DNA from: Prevotella sp.
GTDB lineage: Bacteria > Bacteroidota > Bacteroidia > Bacteroidales > Bacteroidaceae
Length of the DNA stretch: 45,927 nucleotides
Assembly: GCA_017474485.1 (NCBI GenBank)
Contig: JAFVHO010000078.1
Span: forward strand, 1 to 45,927
Direction of reading: 5' to 3'
Shown here: one piece after another, positions 1-9,147 of the stretch
Layout: each line of letters opens with the position of its first letter
Numbering within the stretch: position 1 is the first letter of the stretch
Position numbers and translations under genes: made by a program
Notes under the pieces: model-generated
What the model was told of the DNA's origin: nothing
Database searches by the model: none
Seen by the model: only the letters and a program-made list of their open reading frames with translations

Positions 1-1840
1 AGAAAAACTCTTTAGCGAGTTCCAAGCGCCAACCACCCAAGAATGGCTGGACAAGATTGAAGTGGACCTGAAAGGTGCCGACTTCCAGAAGCGACTCGTG
101 TGGAGAACCAACGAAGGGTTTAACGTACAACCCTTCTATCGTCGTGAGGATCTGAAAGACCTTAAGGCGGTTGATTCGCTGCCTGGCGAATTTCCGTTCG
201 TTCGTGGCAACAAGAAAGACAACAACCTGTGGTGTGTCCGTCAGGACATCAATGCTGAGGATGCAAAGGCTGCTAATGCCAAGGCTCTCGACATTCTAAA
301 CAAGGGTGTTGACTCTCTAGGTTTCCGTATTCCTGGTGACAGCGTCAGCAAGGAGTTCGTGGCAACTCTGCTTGAAGGCATCCTGCCTCAGTATGTGGAG
401 CTGAACTTTACGACCTGTCAGCGCCATTGTGTTGAACTGGCAACTGTGCTGCTTAATTACTTCAAGGAGAAAGATTATCCGCTGGCTGAACTGAAGGGTA
501 GCATCAATTTCGACCCCATCAGCAAGATTCTGGCCAAGGGTAAGGATACTTCTGCCGTGCTCGTACAGGGCAAGTCGCTCATTGAGACGCTGAAGGAACT
601 GCCTGGCTGCAAGTGCATCAACGTGAATTCTGTAGCTCTGAATAATGCCGGTGCCTACATTTATCAGGAATTAGGTTATGCATTGGCTTGGGGCGCTGAG
701 TATTTGAACATCCTCACCGATGCTGGTGTCGATGCTACGGAGGCTGCTAAGCGTATCAAGTTCAATATGGGTGTTTCTGAGAACTATTTCATGGAAATCG
801 CCAAGTTCCGTGCCGCCCGTCTGCTGTGGGCTCAGATAGTCAAACAGTACGAGCCCAAGTGCGATTGCGCCTGTCAGATGCATGTCTGTGCTTATACCTC
901 TGAGTACAATCAGACTTTGTTCGACTCGTATGTAAACTTGCTCCGTTCCCAGACGGAGACGATGTCGGCAGCCCTTGCCAATGTTGATTCTATCGTGGTG
1001 ACACCGTTCGACAAACCTTACGAGACCCCAACAGATTTTGCTGAGCGTATTGCCCGTAATCAGCAGTTGTTGCTGAAGGAAGAGGCTCACTTCGACAAGC
1101 TCGTTGACGTGGCTGGTGGTTCTTATACTATCGAACACCTCACAGATGCCATTGCCCAGGAGGCTTGGAAGTTGTTCCTCGCTGTCGAGGAGGCTGGCGG
1201 TTTCCTGGCTGAGGCTTTGAAAGGTAATATCACCAAAGCAGTTAACGAATCGAATACCAAGCGTCATGCTGATGCAGCCAAACGTAAGGAGTTCATTCTG
1301 GGTACTAACCAGTTCCCGAACTTTACGGAAACTAGCGAAGGTAAGCAACCCGTTGCTGCATGTTGCTGTGCCACAGCAACAGATGGAACGGAGCTTCCCG
1401 CTCTGAATACGGCTCGTCTGGCTTCTGAGTTTGAGACTCTGCGCTTGGCTACTGAGGGCGCTAAGAAGCAGCCTATTGCCTTCATGCTGACTATCGGTAA
1501 TCTGGCTATGCGTCAGGCTCGTGCTCAGTTCTCTTGCAACTTCCTTGCTGCAGCTGGCTACAAGGTGATGGACAACCTCGGCTTTAAGACCGTCGAGGAG
1601 GGTGTCGATGCTGCTTTGGAAGCCAAGGCTGACATCGTGGTTATCTGCTCTTCTGACGATGAGTATGCAGAGTATGCCATCCCTGCCTTCCAGTATCTCA
1701 ACGGTCGTGCCATGTTCGTGGTAGCTGGTGCCCCCGCTTGCTCTGACGACTTGAAGGCTGCTGGCATCGAGAACTTTATTAACGTTAAGTCTAACCAGCT
1801 CGGCACTCTTAAGGAGTACAATGCTAAACTCGGAATCTAA
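1..1840 (+). CDS. mutA: Methylmalonyl-CoA mutase small subunit MutA (5' end cut)
   Basis: MutA is the non-catalytic partner in the MutAB heterodimer that interconverts succinyl-CoA and methylmalonyl-CoA in the propionate pathway of Bacteroidota. The frame is already open at base 2, reading EKLFSEF and then [18 protein letters not shown], which is the normal MutA N-terminus. Only a few residues (perhaps MAK) should lie outside the window, and the GTG at 62 is an internal valine. The barrel domain is followed by a linker containing a CCC cluster and then a Rossmann-like C-terminal domain. That domain lacks the DxHxxG cobalamin motif, as expected for MutA. The stop is 2 nt before mutB, so the two are co-transcribed. 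Identity is secure; only the start is missing. Confidence 0.95.
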   Translation, partial: EKLFSEFQAPTTQEWLDKIEVDLKGADFQKRLVWRTNEGFNVQPFYRREDLKDLKAVDSLPGEFPFVRGNKKDNNLWCVRQDINAEDAKAANAKALDILNKGVDSLGFRIPGDSVSKEFVATLLEGILPQYVELNFTTCQRHCVELATVLLNYFKEKDYPLAELKGSINFDPISKILAKGKDTSAVLVQGKSLIETLKELPGCKCINVNSVALNNAGAYIYQELGYALAWGAEYLNILTDAGVDATEAAKRIKFNMGVSENYFMEIAKFRAARLLWAQIVKQYEPKCDCACQMHVCAYTSEYNQTLFDSYVNLLRSQTETMSAALANVDSIVVTPFDKPYETPTDFAERIARNQQLLLKEEAHFDKLVDVAGGSYTIEHLTDAIAQEAWKLFLAVEEAGGFLAEALKGNITKAVNESNTKRHADAAKRKEFILGTNQFPNFTETSEGKQPVAACCCATATDGTELPALNTARLASEFETLRLATEGAKKQPIAFMLTIGNLAMRQARAQFSCNFLAAAGYKVMDNLGFKTVEEGVDAALEAKADIVVICSSDDEYAEYAIPAFQYLNGRAMFVVAGAPACSDDLKAAGIENFINVKSNQLGTLKEYNAKLGI

Positions 1841-1842
1841 TT

Positions 1843-4011
1843 ATGGCACGTAAGAATTTTAAAGATATCAATATCTACGCTGGCATTCAGCAGAAGAATG
1901 GTCAGCAGTGGCAGCAGGAGAATGGCATTAGCGCTAACTGGCGTACGCCCGAGCAGATTGACATTCAGCCTGTTTATACGAAAGAAGACCTCGAAGGCAT
2001 GGAACACCTCGATTTCACAGCCGGTATTCCTCCCTATCTGCGTGGTCCGTACTCCATGATGTATCCGTTCCGCCCGTGGACTATCCGTCAGTATGCCGGA
2101 TTCTCAACGGCCGAAGAGTCGAATGCCTTCTATCGCCGTAATCTGGCTTCTGGTCAGAAGGGACTTTCTGTAGCCTTCGACCTGCCTACCCACCGTGGTT
2201 ACGACCCCGATAACGCTCGTGTCGTTGGTGATGTGGGTAAGGCTGGTGTATCTATCTGTAACGAAGAGAATATGAAGGTGCTCTTCTCTGGTATCCCCTT
2301 GAACAAGATGTCCGTGTCTATGACTATGAACGGTGCAGTTTTGCCTATTCTGGCATTCTACATCGTAGCAGGTCTGGAGCAGGGCGCTCAGTTGGAGGAG
2401 ATGGCTGGAACTATCCAGAACGATATTCTGAAGGAGTTCATGGTGCGTAACACATACATTTATCCACCTGCATTCTCAATGAAGATTATCGCCGATATCT
2501 TCGAATACACCTCGCAGAAGATGCCTAAGTTCAACAGCATCTCTATCTCAGGTTATCACATGCAGGAGGCTGGTGCTACTGCCGATATCGAGTTGGCATA
2601 TACCTTGGCCGATGGTATGGACTATCTGCGTACGGGTGTGAATGCTGGTATAGATGTGGATGCTTTTGCACCTCGTCTGTCGTTCTTCTGGGCTATCGGT
2701 ATGAACCACTTCATGGAGATTGCCAAAATGCGTGCAGGTCGACTGCTGTGGGCTAAGATTGTAAAGAGTTTCGGCGCTAAGAATCCTAAGTCGCTGGCTT
2801 TGCGTACCCACTCGCAGACATCGGGTTGGTCGTTGACAGAGCAGGATCCATTCAATAACGTAGGTCGTACCTGTATCGAGGCTATGGCTGCTGTGCTGGG
2901 TCATACTCAGTCGCTGCATACCAACGCTCTTGATGAGGCTATCGCTCTGCCTACCGACTTCTCGGCTCGTATCGCTCGTAACACCCAGATCTATATCCAG
3001 AACGAGACCAAAGTTTGCAAGCAAATCGACCCATGGGCAGGTTCTTACTACGTGGAGACCCTGACCAACGAACTGGTTCACAAGGCTTGGGAACACATCC
3101 AAGAGATTGAGAAGCTGGGTGGTATGGCTAAGGCTATCGAGACGGGTCTGCCTAAGATGCGTATCGAGGAGGCTTCTGCCCGCACTCAGGCTCGTATTGA
3201 CTCTGGTGTTCAGACGATTGTTGGTATCAACAAATATCGTTTGGACCATGAAGATCCTATTGATATCCTCGAGGTCGACAACACTGCTGTACGCAAGCAG
3301 CAGGAAGAGTGCCTCAAGGAGGTGCGTGCCGCTCGTGACGAGGCTGCTTGTCAGGCCGCTCTTAAAGCTATCACGGATTGTGTCCGTGATTTCAAGGAAG
3401 GCAAGAAGAGCGAGAACAATCTGCTTGACCTTGCTGTGAAGGCTGCACAACTTCGTTGTACTTTGGGTGAGATTTCAGATGCCTGCGAAGAGATCGTAGG
3501 TCGTTATAAAGCAGTAATCAGAACAATTTCAGGCGTGTATAGTTCAGAATCAAAGAACGATGCAAACTTCGAGAAGGCCAAAAAGATGACCGACGAGTTT
3601 GCCAAGAGAGAGGGTCGTCGTCCGCGTATCTTTATCGCTAAGATGGGTCAGGACGGTCACGACCGTGGTGCAAAGGTGGTTGCAACGGGTTATGCAGACT
3701 GTGGTTTCGACGTGGATATGGGTCCCTTGTTCCAGACACCTGCAGAGGCTGCCCGTGAGGCTGTAGAGAACGATGTGCATATCGTTGGTGCATCGTCATT
3801 GGCTGCTGGTCACAAGACGCTCATCCCGCAGCTCATCGAGGAACTCAAGAAACTGGGTCGTCCTGACATCATGGTCACTGCTGGTGGCGTAATTCCCGCT
3901 CAGGACTACGACTTCCTCTACAAAGCTGGTGTGGCCTGCATCTTTGGCCCTGGTACTCCTGTTCCATATTCTGCTGTTGAGATGATGAAAATCCTCTTAG
4001 ACGAGGAATAA
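1843..4011 (+). CDS. mutB: Methylmalonyl-CoA mutase large (catalytic) subunit MutB
   Basis: This is the cobalamin-dependent catalytic subunit that isomerises succinyl-CoA and methylmalonyl-CoA in the cytoplasm. The 722 residues match the usual family length. The N-terminal TIM barrel contains the substrate-binding stretch around TYIYPP and [12 protein letters not shown]. The C-terminal B12-binding domain shows DGHDRG (Asp604, His606, the lower axial cobalt ligand), then SSLAAGH and TAGGVIP, which together are the full base-off/His-on signature. The ATG follows the mutA stop by 2 nt. A hairpin terminator follows the stop by about 20 nt, closing the mutAB unit. No epimerase, MeaB chaperone or decarboxylase gene is adjacent. 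Confidence 0.98.
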   Translation: MARKNFKDINIYAGIQQKNGQQWQQENGISANWRTPEQIDIQPVYTKEDLEGMEHLDFTAGIPPYLRGPYSMMYPFRPWTIRQYAGFSTAEESNAFYRRNLASGQKGLSVAFDLPTHRGYDPDNARVVGDVGKAGVSICNEENMKVLFSGIPLNKMSVSMTMNGAVLPILAFYIVAGLEQGAQLEEMAGTIQNDILKEFMVRNTYIYPPAFSMKIIADIFEYTSQKMPKFNSISISGYHMQEAGATADIELAYTLADGMDYLRTGVNAGIDVDAFAPRLSFFWAIGMNHFMEIAKMRAGRLLWAKIVKSFGAKNPKSLALRTHSQTSGWSLTEQDPFNNVGRTCIEAMAAVLGHTQSLHTNALDEAIALPTDFSARIARNTQIYIQNETKVCKQIDPWAGSYYVETLTNELVHKAWEHIQEIEKLGGMAKAIETGLPKMRIEEASARTQARIDSGVQTIVGINKYRLDHEDPIDILEVDNTAVRKQQEECLKEVRAARDEAACQAALKAITDCVRDFKEGKKSENNLLDLAVKAAQLRCTLGEISDACEEIVGRYKAVIRTISGVYSSESKNDANFEKAKKMTDEFAKREGRRPRIFIAKMGQDGHDRGAKVVATGYADCGFDVDMGPLFQTPAEAAREAVENDVHIVGASSLAAGHKTLIPQLIEELKKLGRPDIMVTAGGVIPAQDYDFLYKAGVACIFGPGTPVPYSAVEMMKILLDEE

Positions 4012-4031
4012 GTCTACACCTTAATTATATT

Positions 4032-4069
4032 ATAGTCCCTGGTCACATGTGGTCAGGGACTATTATTTT
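4032..4069 (+). terminator. Rho-independent terminator after mutAB
   Basis: The stem ATAGTCCCTG (4032-4041) pairs perfectly with CAGGGACTAT (4054-4063) around a 12-nt loop and is followed by TATTTTG. It lies 20 nt after the mutB stop. Confidence 0.85.
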
Positions 4070-4123
4070 GTTAAACATGTTTAATGAATTGGCATCATAT
4101 ATACAAAGTTGTGGAAAAATCTC

Positions 4124-4131
4124 TATCTTTG
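4124..4131 (+). promoter_or_regulatory. -7 promoter box TATCTTTG for the 4140 gene
   Basis: This is an exact match to the Bacteroidota TAnnTTTG -7 element. No clear TTTG -33 box sits 19-20 nt upstream. The box ends only 9 nt before the ATG at 4140. The other clear promoters in this window stand about 23-30 nt before their start codon (56 nt for the lacI-type gene). Confidence 0.6.
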
Positions 4132-4139
4132 CACCCGAA

Positions 4140-4526
4140 ATGAAGAAGTTTACTCATATCATGTTGTCGTTGCTGCTTTCGTTGGCATTGCTGTTCATCG
4201 GAAGTGGTGTGAACATCACGCGTTGTGCCCATACGGGAACGGTCAAGTTGATGACCGTGTTCAGTAACGGAGCTATGGACAATATGAGTTGCAGTATGAA
4301 TTCCCCTTGTATGACAGTGGAACATTTCGAGCTTTCGCCAACGAATATGGCGCAGACCGTCTCGTACGACTTCCACGTCATACAGCCCCTGTTGGCCACT
4401 CTGCCAAGCTTTGTCGCAGAATGGTTGTTGCCGATAGAGAATAAGGTAGAAGTTCAGTATTATCCCGATGTGTGGAAGAGTCCGCCCCGTGACTATCTGA
4501 ACTTCATACAAGTACTTCTGATTTGA
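4140..4526 (+). CDS. Small exported cysteine-containing protein, HYC_CC_PP-like
   Basis: A 128-residue protein starting MKKFTHIMLSLLLSLALLF, a signal peptide or N-terminal anchor. After it come GVNITRCAHTG, then scattered cysteines (MSCSMNSPC) and a C-terminal SPPRDYLNF segment. This order (a His/Cys motif just after the leader, a cysteine pair, then PP near the C-terminus) resembles the small HYC_CC_PP proteins that sit before TonB receptors in Bacteroidota; the assignment is by pattern and the HYC motif itself is degenerate. The neighbours, a TonB receptor and an HMA protein, support a metal-related role. An in-frame ATG at 4161 would give a normal leader length but would remove the KK of the signal peptide. 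Function unproven. Confidence 0.7.
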   Translation: MKKFTHIMLSLLLSLALLFIGSGVNITRCAHTGTVKLMTVFSNGAMDNMSCSMNSPCMTVEHFELSPTNMAQTVSYDFHVIQPLLATLPSFVAEWLLPIENKVEVQYYPDVWKSPPRDYLNFIQVLLI

Positions 4527-4613
4527 TTTTAATATGATTCTTTTTTCTGGGAATGGCTAGTGCTGTGCCCAGATGATTGATTATTCCATATTAACATCAA
4601 AACGAATAACACA

Positions 4614-6602
4614 ATGAGATTATTTTTGACAAGCATCACGATGATGCTTACCTTGTCTGTTTTCGGACAAGATATCGACGCGCAGCAGGCTGACACGATG
4701 AAGACGCAGAACCTGCAGAATATCACGATTACCTCGCGCCGTGCTGGTACCCGTCGTGTCAAAGGACCGACGAATGCGCAGCTGATTACGCGTGACGAAC
4801 TGTTCAAGGCTGCGTGCTGTAATCTGGGCGAGAGTTTTACTACCAATCCGTCTGTAGACGTGAACTATAGTGATGCTGCTACTGGTGCCAAGCAAATCAA
4901 GCTGTTAGGATTGAGCGGCACTTATGTGCAGATGCTGACTGAAAATCTGCCAAACTTCCGAGGGGCAGCAGCACCCTATGCTCTCGACTACGTGCCTGGT
5001 CCTTGGATGAACAGCATTCAGGTGTCGAAAGGTTCTTCGTCTGTCCGCAACGGCTATGAGAGTATCACGGGCCAGATTGACATCGAATACCTGAAACCCG
5101 ATAACGATGAAGGTTTGACGGTAAACCTTTACGGCAATACCATGAGCCGCTTGGAGGCTAATGCTGATGCCAATATTCATCTGGACGACAAACTGAGTAC
5201 GGAACTGCTGGTCCACTATCAGGATGACTTCGGACACCACGACGTGAATGACGACGGTTTTCTGGATCAGCCTAACGTACGCCAATGGAACCTATCGAAT
5301 CGCTGGAAGTGGAAGGGTACTCATTACATGTTTCACGGTGGCTTCAGCCTCGTGAAAGAGAAACGCGAAGGCGGACAGACGCATAAAACAGCTCCCGACA
5401 CCCATCACCTCTACGAAATAGGTATCGAAACCGATCGTTACGAGGGCTATATGAAGCACGCCTTCATTCTTGATCCGGAGCACGGTACGAACATTGCCCT
5501 GATGGGAAACGTGTCGATGCATCTGCAGGATGCCAACTATGGCACAAAGCACTATAGCGTGAACCAGAAGAACGCTTACGCCCAGCTGCTGTTCGAGAAC
5601 AATTTTACAGAGCAGCACAACTTGTCGGTAGGTCTCTCGTTGAACTACGACTATCTGAGTGATAATGATTCATTGTCAATGATTAATTATCAATTAAAAA
5701 GGGAGACCACGCCTGGTGCATACGCCCAGTATACGTATAACCTAAACGACAAGATAGTGGCTATGGCAGGTGTTCGTGTCGACCACAGCAGTCATTACGG
5801 CACATTCGTGACGCCCCGTTTCCATCTGAAACTGACACCCAACGAGATTGTCAGTCTGCGACTCTCGGCAGGTAAGGGCTATCGCACTGTGCATGCTCTG
5901 GCAGAGAACAACAATCTGTTGGCCAGCGGACGCAATTTGGTTATTGATGACTTGGAGCAGGAACAGGCTTGGAACTACGGTATCAGCAGTTCGTTCTACA
6001 TCCCCCTGTTCGGCAAGACGCTGAAGCTGAATGCGGAGTACTACCACACGCATTTCAGTCAGCAGGCTGTCGTCGACTATGACAGCAATCCCTCAGAGAT
6101 TCGCATCACCAACCTCGATGGTAAGTCGTATTCCAATACCGTTCAGATAGATGCCACTTATCCTGTGGTGAAGGGTCTTGAGTTGACAGCTGCCTGGCGT
6201 TGGAACGATGTGAAGTGCACCTATGGCGGTGAACTGATGGAAAAACCATTGACCAGCCGTTACAAGGGCCTTGTCACCGCCAGCTATAAGACGCCCCTCG
6301 GACTCTGGCAGGTGGATGCCACGTTGCAGCTGAATGGCGGAGGCCGCATGCCCACTCCTGTTAATGGTCTTTGGGATAACAGTTTCCAAGCCTACGAACA
6401 GGTGTCGGCACAGATTACACGCTGGTTCCGTCACTTCTCCGTCTATATCGGTGGTGAGAATCTGACTGGTTTCCGTCAGAAGCAGACCATCATCTACGCT
6501 GCTGAACCTTTCAGTAGCACCTTCGACCCCACGATGGTGTGGGGACCCGTCCAGGGTGCTATGTTTTATGTAGGAATTAGAATTAACATAGGAAGACTGT
6601 AA
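4614..6602 (+). CDS. TonB-dependent outer membrane receptor, probably metal-related
   Basis: A 662-residue outer-membrane receptor. A signal peptide (MRLFLTSITMMLTLSVFGQ) leads to a TonB-box-like stretch (LQNITITSRRAG), a plug domain with LGLSGTYVQMLTENLP and SSVRNGYESITGQIDIE, and then a beta-barrel with alternating aromatic strands to the C-terminus. There is no carboxypeptidase-like N-terminal domain and it is far shorter than SusC proteins. Its place between a HYC_CC_PP-like gene and an HMA gene suggests a metal or metal-chelate ligand, but nothing in the sequence fixes the substrate. The 87-nt upstream gap holds a weak hairpin (TCTGGG with CCCAGA, 4546-4573). The barrel carries a 35-bp heptad repeat encoding SLSMINYQL. 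Confidence 0.88.
   Translation: MRLFLTSITMMLTLSVFGQDIDAQQADTMKTQNLQNITITSRRAGTRRVKGPTNAQLITRDELFKAACCNLGESFTTNPSVDVNYSDAATGAKQIKLLGLSGTYVQMLTENLPNFRGAAAPYALDYVPGPWMNSIQVSKGSSSVRNGYESITGQIDIEYLKPDNDEGLTVNLYGNTMSRLEANADANIHLDDKLSTELLVHYQDDFGHHDVNDDGFLDQPNVRQWNLSNRWKWKGTHYMFHGGFSLVKEKREGGQTHKTAPDTHHLYEIGIETDRYEGYMKHAFILDPEHGTNIALMGNVSMHLQDANYGTKHYSVNQKNAYAQLLFENNFTEQHNLSVGLSLNYDYLSDNDSLSMINYQLKRETTPGAYAQYTYNLNDKIVAMAGVRVDHSSHYGTFVTPRFHLKLTPNEIVSLRLSAGKGYRTVHALAENNNLLASGRNLVIDDLEQEQAWNYGISSSFYIPLFGKTLKLNAEYYHTHFSQQAVVDYDSNPSEIRITNLDGKSYSNTVQIDATYPVVKGLELTAAWRWNDVKCTYGGELMEKPLTSRYKGLVTASYKTPLGLWQVDATLQLNGGGRMPTPVNGLWDNSFQAYEQVSAQITRWFRHFSVYIGGENLTGFRQKQTIIYAAEPFSSTFDPTMVWGPVQGAMFYVGIRINIGRL
5664..5698 (+). 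repeat. Heptad repeat insert, 5 x 7 bp, inside the TonB receptor gene
   Basis: Five 7-bp units: AATGATT, CATTGTC, AATGATT, AATTATC, AATTAAA. They stay in frame and encode SLSMINYQL, like the peptides at the other heptad loci of this window. Confidence 0.7.
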
Positions 6603-6604
6603 GA

Positions 6605-6653
6605 AGTTAAGAGTTAAGAATTAAAAGTTAAGAATTAAAAGTTAAGAATAAAA
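6605..6653 (+). repeat. Heptad repeat spacer, 7 x 7 bp, between TonB receptor and HMA genes
   Basis: Units AGTTAAG and AATTAAA alternate for seven steps and fill nearly the whole gap between the receptor stop (6600-6602) and the HMA start. The same AGTTAAG/AATTAAG sequence, in the same sense relative to the genes, fills the spacers at 19633-19660 and 28685-28712. Confidence 0.85.
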
Positions 6654-6663
6654 TAAAACGATT

Positions 6664-6975
6664 ATGAAAAAAGTATTAGTATTAAGCGCCATGATGCTGA
6701 CCGCAGTGGTCGGTATGGCCAAGGACTTCAAGACATTAGTTGTCACTACAGTTCCCCAGATGCATTGTGAAAGCTGTGAGAATAAAATCAAGGGCAACCT
6801 TCGTTTTGAGAAGGGTGTCAAGCAGATTGAGTGTGACATTCCCAAGCAGATGGTGACTATCACTTACGATGGTGAGAAGACTACTCCCGAGAAGCTGATT
6901 CAGAGCTTTAGCAAGTTTGGCTATAAGGCTACGGAAATTAAAAAGCAAAATCCTGAGCCAAAGAAAGACAAGTAA
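6664..6975 (+). CDS. Exported heavy-metal-associated (HMA) domain protein
   Basis: A 103-residue protein with a signal peptide (MKKVLVLSAMMLTAVVGMA) followed by one HMA fold. The metal motif is MHCESC, with Cys35 and Cys38, as in CopZ/Atx1-type copper or mercury carriers. The FGYKATEI end of the domain and a lysine-rich tail follow. Because it has a signal peptide it probably works in the periplasm, handing on or capturing metal brought in by the TonB receptor encoded upstream. It is the last gene of the unit and its stop codon lies inside the following terminator stem. Copper is the likeliest ligand by family, but this is inference. Confidence 0.88.
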   Translation: MKKVLVLSAMMLTAVVGMAKDFKTLVVTTVPQMHCESCENKIKGNLRFEKGVKQIECDIPKQMVTITYDGEKTTPEKLIQSFSKFGYKATEIKKQNPEPKKDK

Positions 6976-7014
6976 ATAAATGAGCCCACCTAAAAAAGTG
7001 GGCTCATTTATTTA
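6973..7014. terminator. Bidirectional terminator between converging genes
   Basis: A perfect 17-bp stem (6973-6989 with 6998-7014) encloses an 8-nt A-rich loop. AT-rich arm ends supply U-rich tails in both directions. The stop codons of both converging genes (6973-6975 on +, 7012-7014 on -) are the outermost bases of the stem. Confidence 0.92.
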
Positions 7015-9120
7015 CTTCTTCCATTTCTCCCCCATATTATAGAAGATGAACGAGTAGATGTCTGCCTGCTCCTCCAGCACTTTGGCTAGGGGCTTGCCAC
7101 CACCGTGTCCGGCTTTGGTGTCGATGCGGATAAGCACGGGGTTCTGACCTTCGTGACACTCCTGCAGGGTTGCTGCAAACTTAAACGAGTGGGCAGGTAC
7201 CACGCGGTCGTCGTGGTCGGCAGTGGTGACGAGGGTAGCAGGGTATTTAGTACCCGGCTTTAGATTGTGGAGTGGGGAATAACCGCGAAGGTATTCAAAC
7301 ATCTCCTTCGAATCCTCGCTGGTACCGTAGTCGCTGGCCCAGTTCCATCCGATGGTGAACTTATGGTAGCGCAGCATGTCCATGACGCCTACTTGTGGAA
7401 TGGCCACACGGAACAAGTCAGGACGCTGTGTCATGCAGGCACCGACCAACAGTCCGCCATTCGAGCCACCTACAATAGCCAGTTTCTCCTTCGAGGTATA
7501 GCCCTCTTTAATCAGATACTCTGCTGCCGAGATGAAGTCGTCGAACACGTTCTGCTTCTGCATCTTCGTACCTGCCAAGTGCCACTCCTCGCCATACTCG
7601 CTACCACCACGCAAGTTCACCTGTGCATAGATGCCGCCCTGTTCCAGGAAGGGAATACGTGTAGCTGAGAAGCCAGGACCCAACGGAATGTTGAAGCCAC
7701 CGTAGCCATAGAGGTAGACAGGATTCTTGCCGTTGCGCTTCAAGCCTTTCTTATACGTAATAAACATAGGTACGCGCGTACCATCCTTGCTTTGGAAGAA
7801 TAGCTGCTGGCTCTCGTAATCCTGCTGTTTGAACTTCACGTTGGGCTGTGCGTAGAGTGTGCTCTCGTTCTTGGCCATATCGTAGCGGTAGATGGTGCCA
7901 GGCATGGTGAACGACGTGAAGGTGTAGAAGCATTCGGGCTGCTTCTCGTCACCCGTAAAGCCAACACTTCCCACCATCGGTAGCTTCACTTCGTGGCGCA
8001 TCTTACCGTCCAAACCATAGACAAAGGCATGGTCGCAGGCATCCTGAGCATAGGTGAGAATCAGCTGACGATTGATGACATCCACGTCACCCAATACATT
8101 CTTCTGCTCACCGATCAGCACCTGCCAGTCCTGTACGCCAGGCTTCTTGATGTCGGCTGTCATGATGCGTCCCTTGGGGGCACCGTAGTTGGTGTAGATG
8201 TAAATCTTGTCGCCTTCGTTGTAGACGGGCGAATACTGGAAGTCCATATTGTCCGTCAGCTGGATGAACTGCGAGTCCTGCTGGCGCAAGTCGCGTACAA
8301 ACAGGTTGTTACCGGCACCGGCACCACTCTCGTACATATACATCAGCGTCTCTTCCTCGTTGACGCTGACATCATAGAAACGCTTGGGCTGTGTGGGATT
8401 CTGGTAGAACAGTACATCTTGCGACTGCGGTGTGCCCATCTTGTGATAGTAAATCTTCATGCCCTCGTTGACGTTCGAGAACTCCTTACCCTCTATGGGA
8501 CGGTCGTACGAACTGTAGTAGAACCCGTCGCCCAACCATGCTGCCCCTGAGAACTTGGCCCATTCAATATGGTCGCTGGTCAGCTGTCCCGTCTTCAGGT
8601 CAATGATGTAGAACTCCTGCCAGTCGGAGCCGGAGCGTGATATGGCATAGGCCATCCATCGTCCGTTGTGCGAGAAGTACGTTCCTTTCAGTGCCACCGT
8701 ACCATCTGTGCTCAACGTATTGGGGTCGAGGAATACGCGTGGCTCACCACCCAGTTCGTCCATCTGGTAGAGCACATACTGGTTCTGCAGACCATTGTTC
8801 TTGTAGAAGTACCACTTGCCGTGACGCTTCCGTGGTGCACCGATTTTCTCGTAGTTAGCGAGCTCGGTCAGTCGTTTCAGTATTTTCTGGCGGAAGGGGA
8901 TACGGCTGAGGAAATCAGCCGTCACTCGATTTTCTGCCTCCACCCAAGCGGTAGTCTGTGCCGAAGTGTCGTTCTCCAGCCAGCGGTAGGGGTCGGCAAC
9001 CTTCGTACCAAAGTATTCGTCTACTGTGCCTTCTTTAGCGGCCTTGGGATACTGGATTTGCTGCGCCATCGCAGCCGTTGTGGCTATCATTGCCATTGTC
9101 ATGAATAATGTTTTTTTCAT
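7012..9120 (-). CDS. Prolyl oligopeptidase family serine peptidase (S9A)
   Basis: A 702-residue exported peptidase that cleaves after proline in short peptides. It has a signal peptide (MKKTLFMTMAMIATTAAMAQ), then the typical S9A start (YPKAAKEGTVDEYFG, DPYRWLEND), a seven-bladed propeller and a C-terminal alpha/beta-hydrolase domain. The nucleophile lies in GGSNGG (Ser553). The catalytic Asp is expected in DHDDRVVPAHS and the His in GHGGGK. Length and motif order are normal. The channel gene ends 27 nt upstream on the same strand, so both may share the promoter at about 10 kb. The terminator at 6973-7014 follows directly. Confidence 0.95.
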   Translation of the reverse strand: MKKTLFMTMAMIATTAAMAQQIQYPKAAKEGTVDEYFGTKVADPYRWLENDTSAQTTAWVEAENRVTADFLSRIPFRQKILKRLTELANYEKIGAPRKRHGKWYFYKNNGLQNQYVLYQMDELGGEPRVFLDPNTLSTDGTVALKGTYFSHNGRWMAYAISRSGSDWQEFYIIDLKTGQLTSDHIEWAKFSGAAWLGDGFYYSSYDRPIEGKEFSNVNEGMKIYYHKMGTPQSQDVLFYQNPTQPKRFYDVSVNEEETLMYMYESGAGAGNNLFVRDLRQQDSQFIQLTDNMDFQYSPVYNEGDKIYIYTNYGAPKGRIMTADIKKPGVQDWQVLIGEQKNVLGDVDVINRQLILTYAQDACDHAFVYGLDGKMRHEVKLPMVGSVGFTGDEKQPECFYTFTSFTMPGTIYRYDMAKNESTLYAQPNVKFKQQDYESQQLFFQSKDGTRVPMFITYKKGLKRNGKNPVYLYGYGGFNIPLGPGFSATRIPFLEQGGIYAQVNLRGGSEYGEEWHLAGTKMQKQNVFDDFISAAEYLIKEGYTSKEKLAIVGGSNGGLLVGACMTQRPDLFRVAIPQVGVMDMLRYHKFTIGWNWASDYGTSEDSKEMFEYLRGYSPLHNLKPGTKYPATLVTTADHDDRVVPAHSFKFAATLQECHEGQNPVLIRIDTKAGHGGGKPLAKVLEEQADIYSFIFYNMGEKWKK

Positions 9121-9147
9121 TGTTTGTGTTTTGTGTGTTTATTAAAT

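Noticed and set aside
62-64. GTG as start of mutA
   Set aside because: The same frame is open back to base 2 with typical MutA residues; the true start is outside the window.
671-1348. Long minus-strand frame inside mutA (and similar ones in mutB, GH78, GH31)
   Set aside because: Antisense shadow of a strongly conserved gene, low-complexity translation, no family likeness.
4527-4613. Possible riboswitch before the TonB receptor
   Set aside because: Only a 6-bp stem is visible; no cobalamin-box-like or other known riboswitch core was found.
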